64,000 nucleotides of DNA from Clostridia bacterium (GCA_017410375.1 JAFQQW010000059.1:1-64000), one strand, 5' to 3'. Positions 51,612 to 61,493 are shown, counted from the first letter of the stretch. Notes: generated from the letters alone by a model not told the origin. Program-made: numbers and translations.

Positions 51612-52316
51612 TTATTCTGCTGTTTGTTCTGTTGTTTCGGTCGCTTCGTGCTTTGGCTCTTCCGTCTTTAAGGAAGAAATCATCTGCACCGAATATTTGC
51701 CGTCCTCGCACAAAAGCTCCAAAACTGCCTTGTCGCTTAAATAAAATGCACCCGAAAAGGAAATTTCCTTTTCTGCTTCGTCTGTTGCTACCACCGTGAA
51801 TTTTTCGTTTGCAGGGGCTTGTAATGCCACCGAAACCTCTGCACTCGGCATCAGCTCACCGGCTAAAGCCACAGGCATATCGTAATCACCACTGCCCGAC
51901 TTCAATTCAACGGTATAAAAAGGCATCTGGGTTTCATTCTGAATGCGAAGTGCATAGGTCTTTTTGTCCGCATCCTTTTTCGGTTTCACTTTCTTTACCG
52001 GCTCCTGTGCCAGAGAATCCAGAATGCGGATTTGCTCGTCCATCTGCTGAATCAGCTTCTTCACGTCCTTTTTGCTGTAATCATCAAATTTCGCATCTAT
52101 CACTCTGCCTGCAGAACGGTACACCTTCCCCGCCTCTTCATAAAGCTTTACCGCAGAATCATCAGACACCGCCACAAACGGTGCCGCTTCATCATACACC
52201 TGTTCAAGCTCCTCAAATGTTTTAATTGCATCGGCAATCGTGCCATCATCTGCGTTACATCCCATAACCCAAAATGCCATAGCGACACAAAACAGTATAA
52301 GTACAATTTTTTTCAT
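51612..52316 (-). CDS. Putative lipoprotein of unknown function
   Basis: A 234-residue protein with a lipoprotein signal: KK, hydrophobic core IVLILFCVAMAFWVM and Cys20 after MG. A helical segment follows (residues ~25-110, EELEQVYDEAAPF ... LIQQMDEQIRILDSLAQEP), then a Lys-rich linker (VKPKKDADKK) and a beta-rich domain (~118-210, YALRIQNETQMPFYTVEL ... KFTVVATDEAEKE). No family was recognised. GGAGG precedes the ATG. It is 18 bases downstream of the AEC transporter and is probably the last gene of the GH16 operon. Confidence 0.65.
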   Translation of the reverse strand: MKKIVLILFCVAMAFWVMGCNADDGTIADAIKTFEELEQVYDEAAPFVAVSDDSAVKLYEEAGKVYRSAGRVIDAKFDDYSKKDVKKLIQQMDEQIRILDSLAQEPVKKVKPKKDADKKTYALRIQNETQMPFYTVELKSGSGDYDMPVALAGELMPSAEVSVALQAPANEKFTVVATDEAEKEISFSGAFYLSDKAVLELLCEDGKYSVQMISSLKTEEPKHEATETTEQTAE

Positions 52317-52334
52317 TTCATAATCCTCCCTTTT

Positions 52335-53303
52335 TTAAATACCGACAATCAGAAGCAGATACATCAGGGGCAACGTAACAACCGAAAGAGCATGGGAAAT
52401 CATCGCCATGGACGCACCCGTTTTGGTGTCTCCGCCATATGCCGCAGGATACACAATGGTATTTAAGCCCAAAGGTGTCGCAAAGGCAACCAGAGCCATG
52501 ATAATAATTTCCCTGCTTGTCCCGAGGGCATAAAGCGCAAGCACCAGCACCGCAGGAATCAAAATCAAGCGGAACGCCGTTACCGCATACACCTTTTTGT
52601 TTTGTATCAGCTCTTTAAAATTGTATCCGCCAATCACAACGCCTGCCAGAAGCATAGCAACAGGCCCCTGACATTTGCTGGCATTTCCAAAAGCATTCAT
52701 TAAAAAGTCCGGCATATACTGCTTTGCATTCATAAGACCTAAAAGGATGCCCAGCACCAACGAAATCATAGGGGGTGTCAGCAAGCCTTTTTTTAAGCTT
52801 TGAAGCAAGCCTGCATTCTGTTCCTTAGGCACAAGCACGAACATGCCCCAGCTGTACCCCACCGCAAGCAACGGAAAGGTAAACAGCGAATAGCGGAAGA
52901 AAAACGCCTCACCAAACACACCTAAAATAATGAAATTCCCCATAAACCCATAGTTGCCGAAGGTTAAGGCGTATTTAAAAATGTTTCGCTGATAATTGTC
53001 CGCCGGGCTGTTTAACCGCTTTGGGATAAACAGACGGGACAGCGGATAGGCAATCAGCACCGCCACCAACACAATCCCGAGTCCGTATAAAAATAAGCTT
53101 GCGTTTTCCTTAAAGGTTTCGGGTGTACACTGGGTCATCTGATTGAAAAGAGATAACGCAGGCACAAACGCAAAGGTCTCCAGGCGTGCTAAGGTGATGT
53201 GTGCATTATCCGGCACAATCTGCTTTTTCCGAAGCACAAAGCCCACCAGAATCATGGTAAACATCATCAGCATTTGTTTGAGTGTAAGATAAAAAATTTC
53301 CAT
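52335..53303 (-). CDS. AEC family transporter
   Basis: A 322-residue integral membrane protein of the auxin efflux carrier family, which exports or exchanges small organic acids such as malate. Ten hydrophobic helices can be counted, including MLMMFTMILVGFVLRKKQIV, the family signature at the second and sixth to seventh helices (ALTFGNYGFMGNFIILGVFG and CQGPVAMLLAGVVIGG) and the final FATPLGLNTIVYPAAYGGD ... SVVTLPLMYLLL. AAGGA lies 10 bases before the ATG. It lies 20 bases after the GH16 gene. Substrate unknown. Confidence 0.88.
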   Translation of the reverse strand: MEIFYLTLKQMLMMFTMILVGFVLRKKQIVPDNAHITLARLETFAFVPALSLFNQMTQCTPETFKENASLFLYGLGIVLVAVLIAYPLSRLFIPKRLNSPADNYQRNIFKYALTFGNYGFMGNFIILGVFGEAFFFRYSLFTFPLLAVGYSWGMFVLVPKEQNAGLLQSLKKGLLTPPMISLVLGILLGLMNAKQYMPDFLMNAFGNASKCQGPVAMLLAGVVIGGYNFKELIQNKKVYAVTAFRLILIPAVLVLALYALGTSREIIIMALVAFATPLGLNTIVYPAAYGGDTKTGASMAMISHALSVVTLPLMYLLLIVGI

Positions 53304-53323
53304 AGATTGTCATTCCTTAACAG

Positions 53324-56110
53324 TTATTGATCTTTATAAAGCGGTTTAAAGCTTGTCATGTTCTGCCAGAAGAACAAGCGATAGGGATTTTCTGCATCCT
53401 GCAAAGGAAGCTCGGTTACTGCCTCTTCAGGGGTGATAAACTGATAATTTACACCGTTTTCTGTGTTTTCTGCCAGAATAATTTTGCCCACATAGTACAT
53501 GGCATGTCCTAAATCCACCGAAAGCTTGCCGTCGGTTTTGGTAACCTTCGGGGCATCGTAAAGGGGTACGAGCCGAACGCCCACAATACGCATAAATCTC
53601 TCTGTGGAGGAAATTTCCATATTCACCGTTTCATTGGCATCCATATCCAGCACACAAAGCTTGTGCCAGCCGAGCGGTGCGGTTTTCTGATTTAACAGAT
53701 ACTCTGTAATTTTGCCCTGTGCATAAACCTCTATCGTCATATTTGCAGAGGCGGTTGTATAGGACGCCGAATAAAATTCAACTGCATATTTACCTTGCTC
53801 AGGCGCCTGCAAAGTATATTTCACCTTCACATCTTCCCATTTGATGTTTTCTGAGCCGGTGCCGTCCAGATACGTGTTCTTTACAGGTGTGTTGGAATCC
53901 TTCCACACACCGCCTGCATATTCTGCTTTTGTTCTGTCCAGCATAATCTGTCCGCTTACATTTTCATTATTTACAAAAATCGCATGCTTTGCATTCTGGG
54001 GTAGTGCAAAAGACGTCATGTCTTTTAACGCCCGTTGCAGAACACTTTCGTTTATCAGCGCATCGGTGTCGTGAATCATAATTAAAGAATCGGAAACTGT
54101 TACCCCGTATCCTGCCTTTTTCAGGTCGTCCGCGGTTATATACACAGCATCCTCTTCCACATCCGCCACAATGCCTGCATCTATCTTTAACGCCTGATAC
54201 GGAATGTAATACACCCCATCCTCATAATACGGCACCACTTGCTCATTGTTTTTTTCAAAGATGTAGGGGCTGTTTTTATACATAAAAATGCAGTTGCTGA
54301 GCATAACGCTTACCGCCTCATACACCGCATGTACCTCTTCATCATTGAGACGGAATCTGGATACGCGAAAATGCCCCGTCTGTCCTTCAACAGATTTTAA
54401 GGTCACCTTAAGCACTTCTCCTGCGTTTAGACTGTACCGTCCCAAAGAAAGCCACGCATCTGCAGAATTTACCGAGGTATCCAGCTCAACGGTTTTTTGC
54501 GTACCGTCGGGCAATTCGATAAGATAGGTTTGCTTTGAAACGTTACCGCCTGAGGGGAGATTCCGCCATTCCAGACGATACTGCCCCGTAAGCTCTGCCG
54601 GGATTTCCCAGTAAACCTCTATCGGCTCGCTGTCTTTTGTCAGCGTGGTATAGTAGGCATTCTCCAACAAACCGGATGTTTTCCATCTGCTTTCATCATA
54701 CCGCACCGCATCGGTCAGAATAAAGTGCGGACCGTTTAAGGGGTCAACACCTCTGTAATTTTCGTATTTACGCACCCCTTCGCTTTCGGGTAGCACCAAT
54801 CCTTCCTGTCTGTAAAATTCCAGACAATCTATCGAAAGAATTGTCTCTCCGTTCGACGCGGATTCCACCGCCACATAGGCGTAATCTGAAATCTCAATAT
54901 CGGTAAGCGCAACTTCTGTCCACTTTCCGCCTGCCGAAATGGCTTTATAAGCAATTTCATCACCGTTTTTATCATAAACCACAAGGCGTGCCTTGTTCAA
55001 TACGCCCGAAGTTTTAAATTTGCCCTTAAAAGTGTATTTGCCGGGCAGCAGATAGTTAAATTCCTGACCTGTAGACAAGCTGTATGGCTCTGCACTCTGG
55101 TGAATGTGATAACATATACCTTCCTCGGCACGAGGTGTTTTCTGTACTCCCGAAGCCTCTAAATCCCCTTTCACTTCAAAGCCCGAGGGATATTTGCTCG
55201 CTACAGGACGATTGTTCTCAAAATTGCCGTTGCTTAAAAGATTTGTATCCTGAATGGGCAACTGATAATAACGGAAATAATCAAACTGTGAACTGCCGAA
55301 CAAGCCGTTTTCATCCGCTTTATCAAAATCTACATCGTATGTCCCATCTTCATTTAAAAGCTTTTCCGGTTGTGCAAGCGCAGTCAGCCACATATAAGCC
55401 TGACCATACTCCTGCAGGTTTTCCACAGTTCCCCAAAGCTCACCGTTTAAATAGTAATTAATTCTGTCGGGCAACCATTCCATACCCATAACAAACCATT
55501 CTTCCGAGCAGTCAAAGGTAAGCTCTTTGCCATTATTTATAATTTCGCCTCTGGTGTGGTCACCCACAAAATAGTGTACGCATTGCGGTATTTTAGGATA
55601 CTCCCCGTCATCTCTGGAATCAATTTCAAATATGTCAATTTCCATAAAGGTATTATTTACAGGCGCATAGGCAGGTTTAGGTGTCAACGCACCATACCCG
55701 TAACCCGAATTCCAGAACGAGGTGTGCAATCCCCTTACACCGCTGTAGGCTTTTGCACGCACTTCATAGTAGCCGTAACGCAGAGTGTGATTGGTAATGA
55801 TACCACCGCCCGTAAACGCATACTGCTTCGGCGGTTCAGTTTGCTCTGTGTCTGCTTCCGCATTTGTTTCTTCAGCGGGAATTTCCGCATATTTATAATC
55901 AATATGCAAAATACCGTTTTCTACGCGGACATTTTCTTTGCGGTTTGTATCACCGCCCCGATAACCCCAGATTTCGGTATTTAACGCATCTCCGTCAAAC
56001 TCGTCTGCTAAAACCAGCTGATAATCCTCGCGCGGCGGTGCCGCAAAACAATGTGCAGCACAAAAAAGCATCGTACACAATATTAAACTGCAGAAAAAAA
56101 CTTTTTTCAT
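53324..56110 (-). CDS. Secreted GH16-family glycoside hydrolase with accessory domains
   Basis: A 928-residue exported enzyme with a signal peptide (KKVFFCSLILCTMLFCAAHC, cleavage near FAA). The GH16 catalytic domain spans ~28-285 and contains EIDIFE (nucleophile Glu157, acid/base Glu162), the beta-glucanase family motif; the enzyme should cut a beta-1,3, beta-1,4-mixed or galactan backbone. A carbohydrate-binding-like domain follows (~290-440, NLLSNGNFENN), a second beta domain (~460-600), a stalk-type copper-amine-oxidase-like unit (~605-720, FMYKNSPYIFEKNNEQ) and a C-terminal sandwich. No anchor motif was seen. It heads the operon with the AEC transporter and lipoprotein. Confidence 0.9.
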   Translation of the reverse strand: MKKVFFCSLILCTMLFCAAHCFAAPPREDYQLVLADEFDGDALNTEIWGYRGGDTNRKENVRVENGILHIDYKYAEIPAEETNAEADTEQTEPPKQYAFTGGGIITNHTLRYGYYEVRAKAYSGVRGLHTSFWNSGYGYGALTPKPAYAPVNNTFMEIDIFEIDSRDDGEYPKIPQCVHYFVGDHTRGEIINNGKELTFDCSEEWFVMGMEWLPDRINYYLNGELWGTVENLQEYGQAYMWLTALAQPEKLLNEDGTYDVDFDKADENGLFGSSQFDYFRYYQLPIQDTNLLSNGNFENNRPVASKYPSGFEVKGDLEASGVQKTPRAEEGICYHIHQSAEPYSLSTGQEFNYLLPGKYTFKGKFKTSGVLNKARLVVYDKNGDEIAYKAISAGGKWTEVALTDIEISDYAYVAVESASNGETILSIDCLEFYRQEGLVLPESEGVRKYENYRGVDPLNGPHFILTDAVRYDESRWKTSGLLENAYYTTLTKDSEPIEVYWEIPAELTGQYRLEWRNLPSGGNVSKQTYLIELPDGTQKTVELDTSVNSADAWLSLGRYSLNAGEVLKVTLKSVEGQTGHFRVSRFRLNDEEVHAVYEAVSVMLSNCIFMYKNSPYIFEKNNEQVVPYYEDGVYYIPYQALKIDAGIVADVEEDAVYITADDLKKAGYGVTVSDSLIMIHDTDALINESVLQRALKDMTSFALPQNAKHAIFVNNENVSGQIMLDRTKAEYAGGVWKDSNTPVKNTYLDGTGSENIKWEDVKVKYTLQAPEQGKYAVEFYSASYTTASANMTIEVYAQGKITEYLLNQKTAPLGWHKLCVLDMDANETVNMEISSTERFMRIVGVRLVPLYDAPKVTKTDGKLSVDLGHAMYYVGKIILAENTENGVNYQFITPEEAVTELPLQDAENPYRLFFWQNMTSFKPLYKDQ

Positions 56111-56149
56111 AAATTCATTCCTTATTACCCCATATATTTCCTCATTTTA

Positions 56150-56178
56150 ATTTTACCAAAATTTCCGAAAAAAGTCAA
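56150..56178 (-). promoter_or_regulatory. Promoter of the GH16 operon
   Basis: Minus strand TTGACT (56178-56173), 17-bp spacer, TAAAAT (56155-56150), 40 bases before the ATG. Confidence 0.75.
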
Positions 56179-56185
56179 TAAAAAA

Positions 56186-56218
56186 CAAGTCTGAAAACTT
56201 TGCATTTTCAGACTTGCT
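56186..56218 (-). terminator. Terminator of the amino-acid ABC transporter operon
   Basis: CAAGTCTGAAAA (56186-56197) pairs with TTTTCAGACTTG (56205-56216) over 12 bp; the minus-strand copy continues as TTTTTTATT into the GH16 promoter. Confidence 0.9.
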
Positions 56219-56231
56219 TTCTTGTCTTTCA

Positions 56232-57014
56232 TTAAATTTTCGTATTTTGCAGAAATTCCTGCAACCGCTCGGTTTTGGGATTGGTAAAAATTTCTTCTGC
56301 CGTACCCTCTTCCGCAATAACACCCTGGTCCATAAAAATAACTCTGTCCGAAATATTTCTGGCAAACAACATTTCGTGGGTTACAATAATCATGGTAATG
56401 CCCTCGTCCGCTAAAGACTTAATAACCTTTAACACTTCATTGGTAATTTCGGGATCAAGTGCAGAGGTCGGCTCGTCAAAAAACAGAATTCTCGGCTTTA
56501 ATGCCAGCGCACGCGCAATGGATACACGCTGTTTTTGACCGCCCGACAATTCCCAGGGGTAGTTTTTCAGCTTATCCGCAACCCCGACCTTGGTTAAAAG
56601 CTCGGTTGCAGTCTTTTCAATCTCTTCAAAAATTTCTTTTTTGTTTTGCTTAAAATCAGGTCTTTCCTTCGCCAGAAGCTTGGGCGCCAACATAACGTTA
56701 TCTAACACATTATACTGGGGAAACAGATTAAAGTCCTGAAACACCAGACCGAAATTTAACTGTTTTTTACGGATTTCCGCAGGCTTTGCATGCAGTTGAT
56801 TTTCGCCGTCAAACAGTTCTTCACCGTCTAAGTAAATTTTACCCTTGTCTGCCTTTTCCAAAAAATTGATGCACCGCAAAAGGGTTGTTTTACCGCTTCC
56901 CGAAGAACCGATAATAGACAAAACCTCCCCCTCTTCCATAGAAAAGCTTACGTTTTTCAGTACAGAGGTTTTGTCAAAGGATTTCTGTAAATTTTTAATT
57001 TCCAATATTTTCAT
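56232..57014 (-). CDS. Amino acid ABC transporter ATP-binding protein
   Basis: A 260-residue ATPase of the polar amino acid (HisP/GlnQ-like) ABC importers. Motifs: Walker [11 protein letters not shown]-loop [10 protein letters not shown], signature LSGGQKQR, Walker [16 protein letters not shown] and the switch THEM. A 17-residue insertion ([17 protein letters not shown]) extends the helical domain slightly. It lies 10 bases after the permease gene and ends the operon. Confidence 0.95.
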   Translation of the reverse strand: MKILEIKNLQKSFDKTSVLKNVSFSMEEGEVLSIIGSSGSGKTTLLRCINFLEKADKGKIYLDGEELFDGENQLHAKPAEIRKKQLNFGLVFQDFNLFPQYNVLDNVMLAPKLLAKERPDFKQNKKEIFEEIEKTATELLTKVGVADKLKNYPWELSGGQKQRVSIARALALKPRILFFDEPTSALDPEITNEVLKVIKSLADEGITMIIVTHEMLFARNISDRVIFMDQGVIAEEGTAEEIFTNPKTERLQEFLQNTKI

Positions 57015-57024
57015 AACACACCTC

Positions 57025-57663
57025 TTACTTAAAGTAACTGAGTTTCTTTTCTATGTAGCCGAACAACAAGGTTAAAATGCCGCAGAATGCTAAGTAAAAT
57101 ACGCCTGAATAGAACAACGGCCACAAAATATGCTCGCTGTTCATAAAGCGTTTTGCGTTCCAGGTGATTTCGTAAATCATAATGGTGTTTGCAAGGGATG
57201 TATCTTTAACAAGGGTTAAAAACTCGTTGCTCATGGGCGGAATGATGCGTTTAACCACCTGCAACAGAATAACCTTAAAAAACACCTGGGTCTTGGTCAT
57301 GCCCAACACCTGTCCCGCTTCATACTGCCCTTTCGGAATACCCTCAATACCGCCACGGTAAATTTCCGAAAAATAGCAGGAATAGTTTAACACAAACGCC
57401 ATCATAACCGCAACGAACGTGTCCATGCCGTCAATTCCCAAAAGCCCGGGACCGAAGCCGAACACCACCAGCTGTAACATCAGGGGCGTACCGCGGATAA
57501 TCCAGATTAAAATTTTAATAGGCCACTTGATTACCGCAATCTTGCTCATAGAGCCAAAAGCGATTAAAAGGCCTAACGGGATTGCCATAAGCAACGTCAG
57601 CCCGAATATTTTCAGTGTCATCATCAAGCCTTCCAGCAGGCTGAGTGTAACTGTTATAAACAT
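57025..57663 (-). CDS. Amino acid ABC transporter permease
   Basis: A 212-residue inner-membrane permease of the HisM/GlnP type. Membrane helices include [20 protein letters not shown] and [22 protein letters not shown]; the EAA loop reads [23 protein letters not shown], contacting the ATPase. ATG 57663 is chosen because AGGA lies 7 bases upstream; the ATG at 57669 is only 1 base from it. Between this gene and the binding-protein gene lies a hairpin. Confidence 0.93.
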   Translation of the reverse strand: MFITVTLSLLEGLMMTLKIFGLTLLMAIPLGLLIAFGSMSKIAVIKWPIKILIWIIRGTPLMLQLVVFGFGPGLLGIDGMDTFVAVMMAFVLNYSCYFSEIYRGGIEGIPKGQYEAGQVLGMTKTQVFFKVILLQVVKRIIPPMSNEFLTLVKDTSLANTIMIYEITWNAKRFMNSEHILWPLFYSGVFYLAFCGILTLLFGYIEKKLSYFK

Positions 57664-57698
57664 TGACATTTCCTGTTCTTCCTTTTGTTTTACTTTTT

Positions 57699-57726
57699 AA
57701 AAAGGCAGAATTGCTTCTGCCTTTTT
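57699..57726 (-). terminator. Intra-operon hairpin after the binding-protein gene
   Basis: AAAAAGGCAGAA (57699-57710) and TTCTGCCTTTTT (57715-57726) form a 12-bp stem with a TTGC loop. On the minus strand it ends with TTTTTAAAAAG, and would let the binding protein be made in excess over the membrane parts. Confidence 0.8.
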
Positions 57727-57757
57727 CAATCACTTACTATTCAAGCTTTCTGTTCAA

Positions 57758-58534
57758 TTACAGAGCAAGGTTCAGGCCGTACTTTTCAGCCAATGCATCC
57801 AAAGTGCCGTCAGCCTTAAGCTCGTCGATGATGCCGTCAACCTTAGCAGTCAGGTCGGAATCACTTCTGAAGCCGATACCATATTCTTCAGAGGTCAGTT
57901 CTACAGCATAGCCCATATCTTCATAAGAAGTACCGTCAGCTGTCATGGATTTAGCCATGGTAATATCAATTACGCAAGCATCAGCCTGACCGCCTGCAAC
58001 CGCCAGCAATGCATCAGACTGCAAAGCAACGGGCGCATAGTTTGCATCTAAGCCGTTTTCCTTGATTGCGGTTTCACCTGCAGAGCCTGCTTCAGCCGCA
58101 AATTTCAGATCCTTCATGCTTTCAGCATCCTTGTACTGTTCAAGCATATCTTCTTTCATAACAACAACCTGTGCATTCTTAACGTATGCCTTGGATACAG
58201 CGCAGTTTTTCTTAACTTCGTCCGAAATGGTCATACCGTTCCAGATGCAGTCGATTTTGTTGGAATCTAAGGTTACAAACTTTGTATCCCAGTTGATTTC
58301 AATAAATTCCGCTTCAACACCGAGCTTTTCGCAAACTGCTTCAGCAAATTCGGTATCAAAACCGGTGAGCTTGCCGTCTTCCATGTAGTTCATGGGTTCA
58401 TAAATGGTGTAACCGATGAGCATTTTGCCGTTTTCTTCAATTCTTGCGGTATCGGTTAATTCTTCATTGCCTCCGCAAGCAACAAGACCCAGCATCATGA
58501 TTGCTGCCAGAGCCAGTACGAGTAATTTTTTCAT
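57758..58534 (-). CDS. Amino acid ABC transporter substrate-binding lipoprotein
   Basis: A 258-residue lipid-anchored binding protein (signal with lipobox LVAC, Cys20). The family 3 solute-binding fold is recognised from GYTIYEPMNYMEDGKLTGFD, the first-lobe strand FAEAVCEKLG, DCIWNGMTISDEVKK, and GGQADACVIDITMA. The ligand-binding residues suggest a polar amino acid, but not which one. ATG 58534 has AAGGA 10 bases upstream. It heads the operon with permease and ATPase. Confidence 0.93.
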   Translation of the reverse strand: MKKLLVLALAAIMMLGLVACGGNEELTDTARIEENGKMLIGYTIYEPMNYMEDGKLTGFDTEFAEAVCEKLGVEAEFIEINWDTKFVTLDSNKIDCIWNGMTISDEVKKNCAVSKAYVKNAQVVVMKEDMLEQYKDAESMKDLKFAAEAGSAGETAIKENGLDANYAPVALQSDALLAVAGGQADACVIDITMAKSMTADGTSYEDMGYAVELTSEEYGIGFRSDSDLTAKVDGIIDELKADGTLDALAEKYGLNLAL

Positions 58535-58569
58535 AATTTTCAAATCCTTTCTGATTTTAGTCTATTGCC

Positions 58570-58598
58570 ATTTTAGCATATTAGCGGACTAAAGTCAA
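58570..58598 (-). promoter_or_regulatory. Promoter of the amino-acid transporter operon
   Basis: Minus strand TTGACT (58598-58593), 17-bp spacer, TAAAAT (58575-58570). The -35 box overlaps a dyad GACT-AA-AGTC (58588-58597), a possible operator half of the divergent regulator. Confidence 0.7.
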
Positions 58599-58648
58599 TA
58601 CCTTTTAAAGATTTTTTTCTTAACGAAAATTTTTCGTGCAGATAAAGG

Positions 58649-58677
58649 TTGCTTTTCATGCCAAAAAAGTGTATAAT
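58649..58677 (+). promoter_or_regulatory. Promoter of the LacI-family gene
   Basis: TTGCTT (58649-58654), 17-bp spacer, TATAAT (58672-58677). The start codon at 58697 lies 20 bases downstream, which rules out longer translation starts. Confidence 0.7.
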
Positions 58678-58696
58678 CATTGTCGGTGGTGATGAA

Positions 58697-59659
58697 ATGA
58701 TAACCTTATCCAAAATTGCAAAGCTGGCACACGTTTCGGTTTCAACCGTTTCCAAGGCGTTTTCCATGAGTGCCGAGGTCAGCGAAGAAACCCGTGATGC
58801 TGTTTTTGATATTGCAAAGCAGTACGGTGTTTTCAAAAAATATTACAGAGCAAAATATCCAAAGCATATTATTGCGGTTATCTGTCCCGAATTTGAGGGC
58901 AGAGACTACTCTACCGCACTGACCGCTCTGCAAAAGTATCTTTCGGCGCACAACTGTGAAATCTGTGTTGCCTCCACCAACTTTTCATCCGAAACCGAAA
59001 AAGAGCTTTTGGATTACTACAACAGCTATGCCACGGTAGACGGCATTATTTGTATCGGCTCAAGCGGTGCTGTTTCGTACAGCGGTGAAATTCCCGTCGC
59101 CCATATTTGCCACAGCTTAAGCGATGCTGAAATTTCCGTCAATGCCTCTTATGATGACGGATATAAACAAGCAATCGCCCACCTGAAGGAAAGCGGCGTA
59201 CAAACCATCGGTCTTTTAATTGAACCGCATACCGTATCCACACTCGAAACACTTACAAATCTTTGTCTGGAAACAGGCTATACCGAAAAAGATCTTTTCA
59301 AAAGCACCTCCCATGCCCGTTTTAACGAAGGCGGATATGAGGCGATGGAACAGCTTTTTAAAAAGAATCAGATTCCCGAAGCCATCATCTGTGCTTATGA
59401 TAACATTGCCATCGGTGCCATGCGGTGTATTTTAGACCACGGCTTAAAAATTCCCGAGGACATTTTAGTCATCGGCAAGAACAACAACCTTGAAACCGCC
59501 TATTTAAATCCGCCGTTGGCATCTGTGGACACAAACTTAGAGCTTGCCTGCGAAAAAGCTGCAAGCGCATTGCTTGCACACCTCAACGGAAAACCCTACG
59601 ACAGACACATGACCGTAAAATCGGAATTCATCCTCAGAGAATCCGCAATAAAAAAGTGA
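58697..59659 (+). CDS. LacI family transcriptional regulator
   Basis: A 320-residue regulator. The N-terminal LacI helix-turn-helix reads ITLSKIAKLAHVSVSTVSKA (residues 2-21), and a periplasmic-binding-protein-like sensor follows (HIIAVICPEFEGRDYSTA; DGIICIGSSG; ASYDDGYKQAIAHLKESG; EAIICAYDNIAIGAM). The hinge helix of LacI is weak: GVFKKYYRAKYPKH. ATG 58697 has GGTGGTGAT upstream. It is divergent from an amino-acid ABC operon, which is an unusual partner for a family that mostly senses sugars or nucleosides. Confidence 0.92.
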   Translation: MITLSKIAKLAHVSVSTVSKAFSMSAEVSEETRDAVFDIAKQYGVFKKYYRAKYPKHIIAVICPEFEGRDYSTALTALQKYLSAHNCEICVASTNFSSETEKELLDYYNSYATVDGIICIGSSGAVSYSGEIPVAHICHSLSDAEISVNASYDDGYKQAIAHLKESGVQTIGLLIEPHTVSTLETLTNLCLETGYTEKDLFKSTSHARFNEGGYEAMEQLFKKNQIPEAIICAYDNIAIGAMRCILDHGLKIPEDILVIGKNNNLETAYLNPPLASVDTNLELACEKAASALLAHLNGKPYDRHMTVKSEFILRESAIKK

Positions 59660-59695
59660 GTCGCCTTATTTTTTCTTGCTTTTTATCAAAAAAAC

Positions 59696-59724
59696 TTTAC
59701 ATTAGTCTTTTTTTGTAGTATAAT
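59696..59724 (+). promoter_or_regulatory. Promoter of iorAB
   Basis: TTTACA (59696-59701), 17-bp spacer, TATAAT (59719-59724), 37 bases before the ATG. Confidence 0.75.
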
Positions 59725-59761
59725 ATAGATTAAATTCTAAAAAGAACAGGAGTTTTCGTTC

Positions 59762-61480
59762 ATGAAAAAAATGATGTTAGGTAACGAAGCAATCGCACGC
59801 GGGCTTTATGAAAGCGGCGTAAAGGTTGTTTCCTCATATCCCGGCACCCCCAGTACCGAAATCACCGAATTTGTTGCCAAATACGATGAAGTGTACGCAG
59901 AATGGGCGCCCAATGAAAAGGTTGCGGCAGAAGTTGCAATCGGTTCGGCTATCGCAGGTGCGCGCTCTGCTGCCTGCATGAAGCATGTTGGCTTTAACGT
60001 TGCGGCAGACCCTGCATTTACCGCATCCTACACCGGCACAAACGCAGGCTTGGTGTTCTTTGTGGCGGATGACCCGGGACTGCATTCCAGCCAGAACGAG
60101 CAGGACACACGCCGGCTTGCCATCGGTGCAAAGATTCCGGTTTTAGAACCCTCTGACAGCACCGAATGTAAAGAATTCACAAAACTTGCCTTTGAGCTTT
60201 CCGAGAAATTTGACACCCCCATTATTCTCCGTCTTTCCACCCGTGTGGCGCACTCCCAGAGCCTGGTTGAGCTGTGTGACAGAGAAGAGCTTTCAAACAA
60301 GCCCTATAACAAAGACCCCATGAAGTATGTTATGATGCCCGGTATGGCAAAGGTACGTCATACATATGTGGAAAAGCGCTTGAAGGATATGGCAGAATAT
60401 GCAAAAACTGCATCCTTTAACCGTGTGGAAGAGGGCGATCCGGAAATGGGTATCATCGCTTCGGGTATTGCGTATGAATATGCAAAAGAAGCAATCCCCT
60501 CCGCTTCCTTCTTAAAGCTTGGCTTAACCTATCCCCTTTGCGCAGAGCAAATCAAAGCCTTTGCCGCATCGGTTAAAAAGGTATATGTAATAGAAGAATT
60601 AGAACCCGTTACCGAAGAATTCTGCAAAGAAAACGGCATTGAAGTGATTGGTAAGGACATTTTGAGTGTGGAAGGCGAATACAGCACCGAGCTGATTAAA
60701 AAAGCAATCCTTGGCATAGACGACACCGTTTACACCCAGGACGAACAGCTTCCCAACCGTCCGCCCATCATGTGCCCGGGTTGCCCCCACAGAGGTGCGC
60801 ATTATGTGCTTAAAAAGCTAGGCGTTACCGTTACCGGTGACATTGGTTGCTACACCTTAGGTGCGCTTCCGCCCATGCAGAGCATGGACACCTGTATTTG
60901 TATGGGTGCAAGTGTCAGCATGGTACACGGCTTTGGCTTGGCTGACGAATCCTTTAAAAACAAGACGGTCGGCATCATCGGTGACTCTACCTTTATTCAC
61001 AGCGGTATCACCGGATTGATTAACATGATTTACAACAAGGGTGCAGGTACTGTGATTATCTTAGATAACTCCATCACAGGTATGACCGGTCACCAGCAGA
61101 ACCCCACCACCGGCTACACCTTAAAGGGCGAGCCTACCAACATGATTAACTTGGAAAAGCTTTGTGAAGCCCTCGGCATCAACCGCGTTCGTGTGGAAGA
61201 TCCCTTTGACTTAGTCGGCTTTGAAAAGGCTGTTAAAGAAGAAATTGCGGCAGATGAACCGTCTGTTATTATTTCCAGACGTCCCTGTGCATTGCTTAAA
61301 GAAGTTAAATTCCCCGGTCCCATTGCAATTGATCCCGCAAAATGCGTAAACTGCAAGATGTGTATGAAGATTGGTTGCCCGGCTATCGTATTAAAGGACG
61401 GCAAGCCCAGCATCGACAGCACCCTTTGCAACGGCTGCGGACTTTGCACCAGAGTATGTAAGCCCGGTGCGATTGGATAA
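59762..61480 (+). CDS. iorA: Indolepyruvate:ferredoxin oxidoreductase, alpha subunit
   Basis: IorA carries the TPP- and iron-sulfur-dependent oxidation of indolepyruvate and other aryl pyruvates to aryl-acetyl-CoA, reducing ferredoxin. The 572-residue protein has the pyruvate-binding domain (SSYPGTPSTEI; ARSAACMKHVGFNVAADP), the TPP domain (MCPGCPHRGAHY, GDIGCYTLG, GDSTFIHSGITGLINMIYN), and two C-terminal 4Fe-4S motifs at Cys528-531-534-539 and Cys556-559-562-566. AGGAG lies 9 bases before the ATG. iorB follows 13 bases later. Confidence 0.97.
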   Translation: MKKMMLGNEAIARGLYESGVKVVSSYPGTPSTEITEFVAKYDEVYAEWAPNEKVAAEVAIGSAIAGARSAACMKHVGFNVAADPAFTASYTGTNAGLVFFVADDPGLHSSQNEQDTRRLAIGAKIPVLEPSDSTECKEFTKLAFELSEKFDTPIILRLSTRVAHSQSLVELCDREELSNKPYNKDPMKYVMMPGMAKVRHTYVEKRLKDMAEYAKTASFNRVEEGDPEMGIIASGIAYEYAKEAIPSASFLKLGLTYPLCAEQIKAFAASVKKVYVIEELEPVTEEFCKENGIEVIGKDILSVEGEYSTELIKKAILGIDDTVYTQDEQLPNRPPIMCPGCPHRGAHYVLKKLGVTVTGDIGCYTLGALPPMQSMDTCICMGASVSMVHGFGLADESFKNKTVGIIGDSTFIHSGITGLINMIYNKGAGTVIILDNSITGMTGHQQNPTTGYTLKGEPTNMINLEKLCEALGINRVRVEDPFDLVGFEKAVKEEIAADEPSVIISRRPCALLKEVKFPGPIAIDPAKCVNCKMCMKIGCPAIVLKDGKPSIDSTLCNGCGLCTRVCKPGAIG

Positions 61481-61493
61481 GGAGGCGTTTAAA

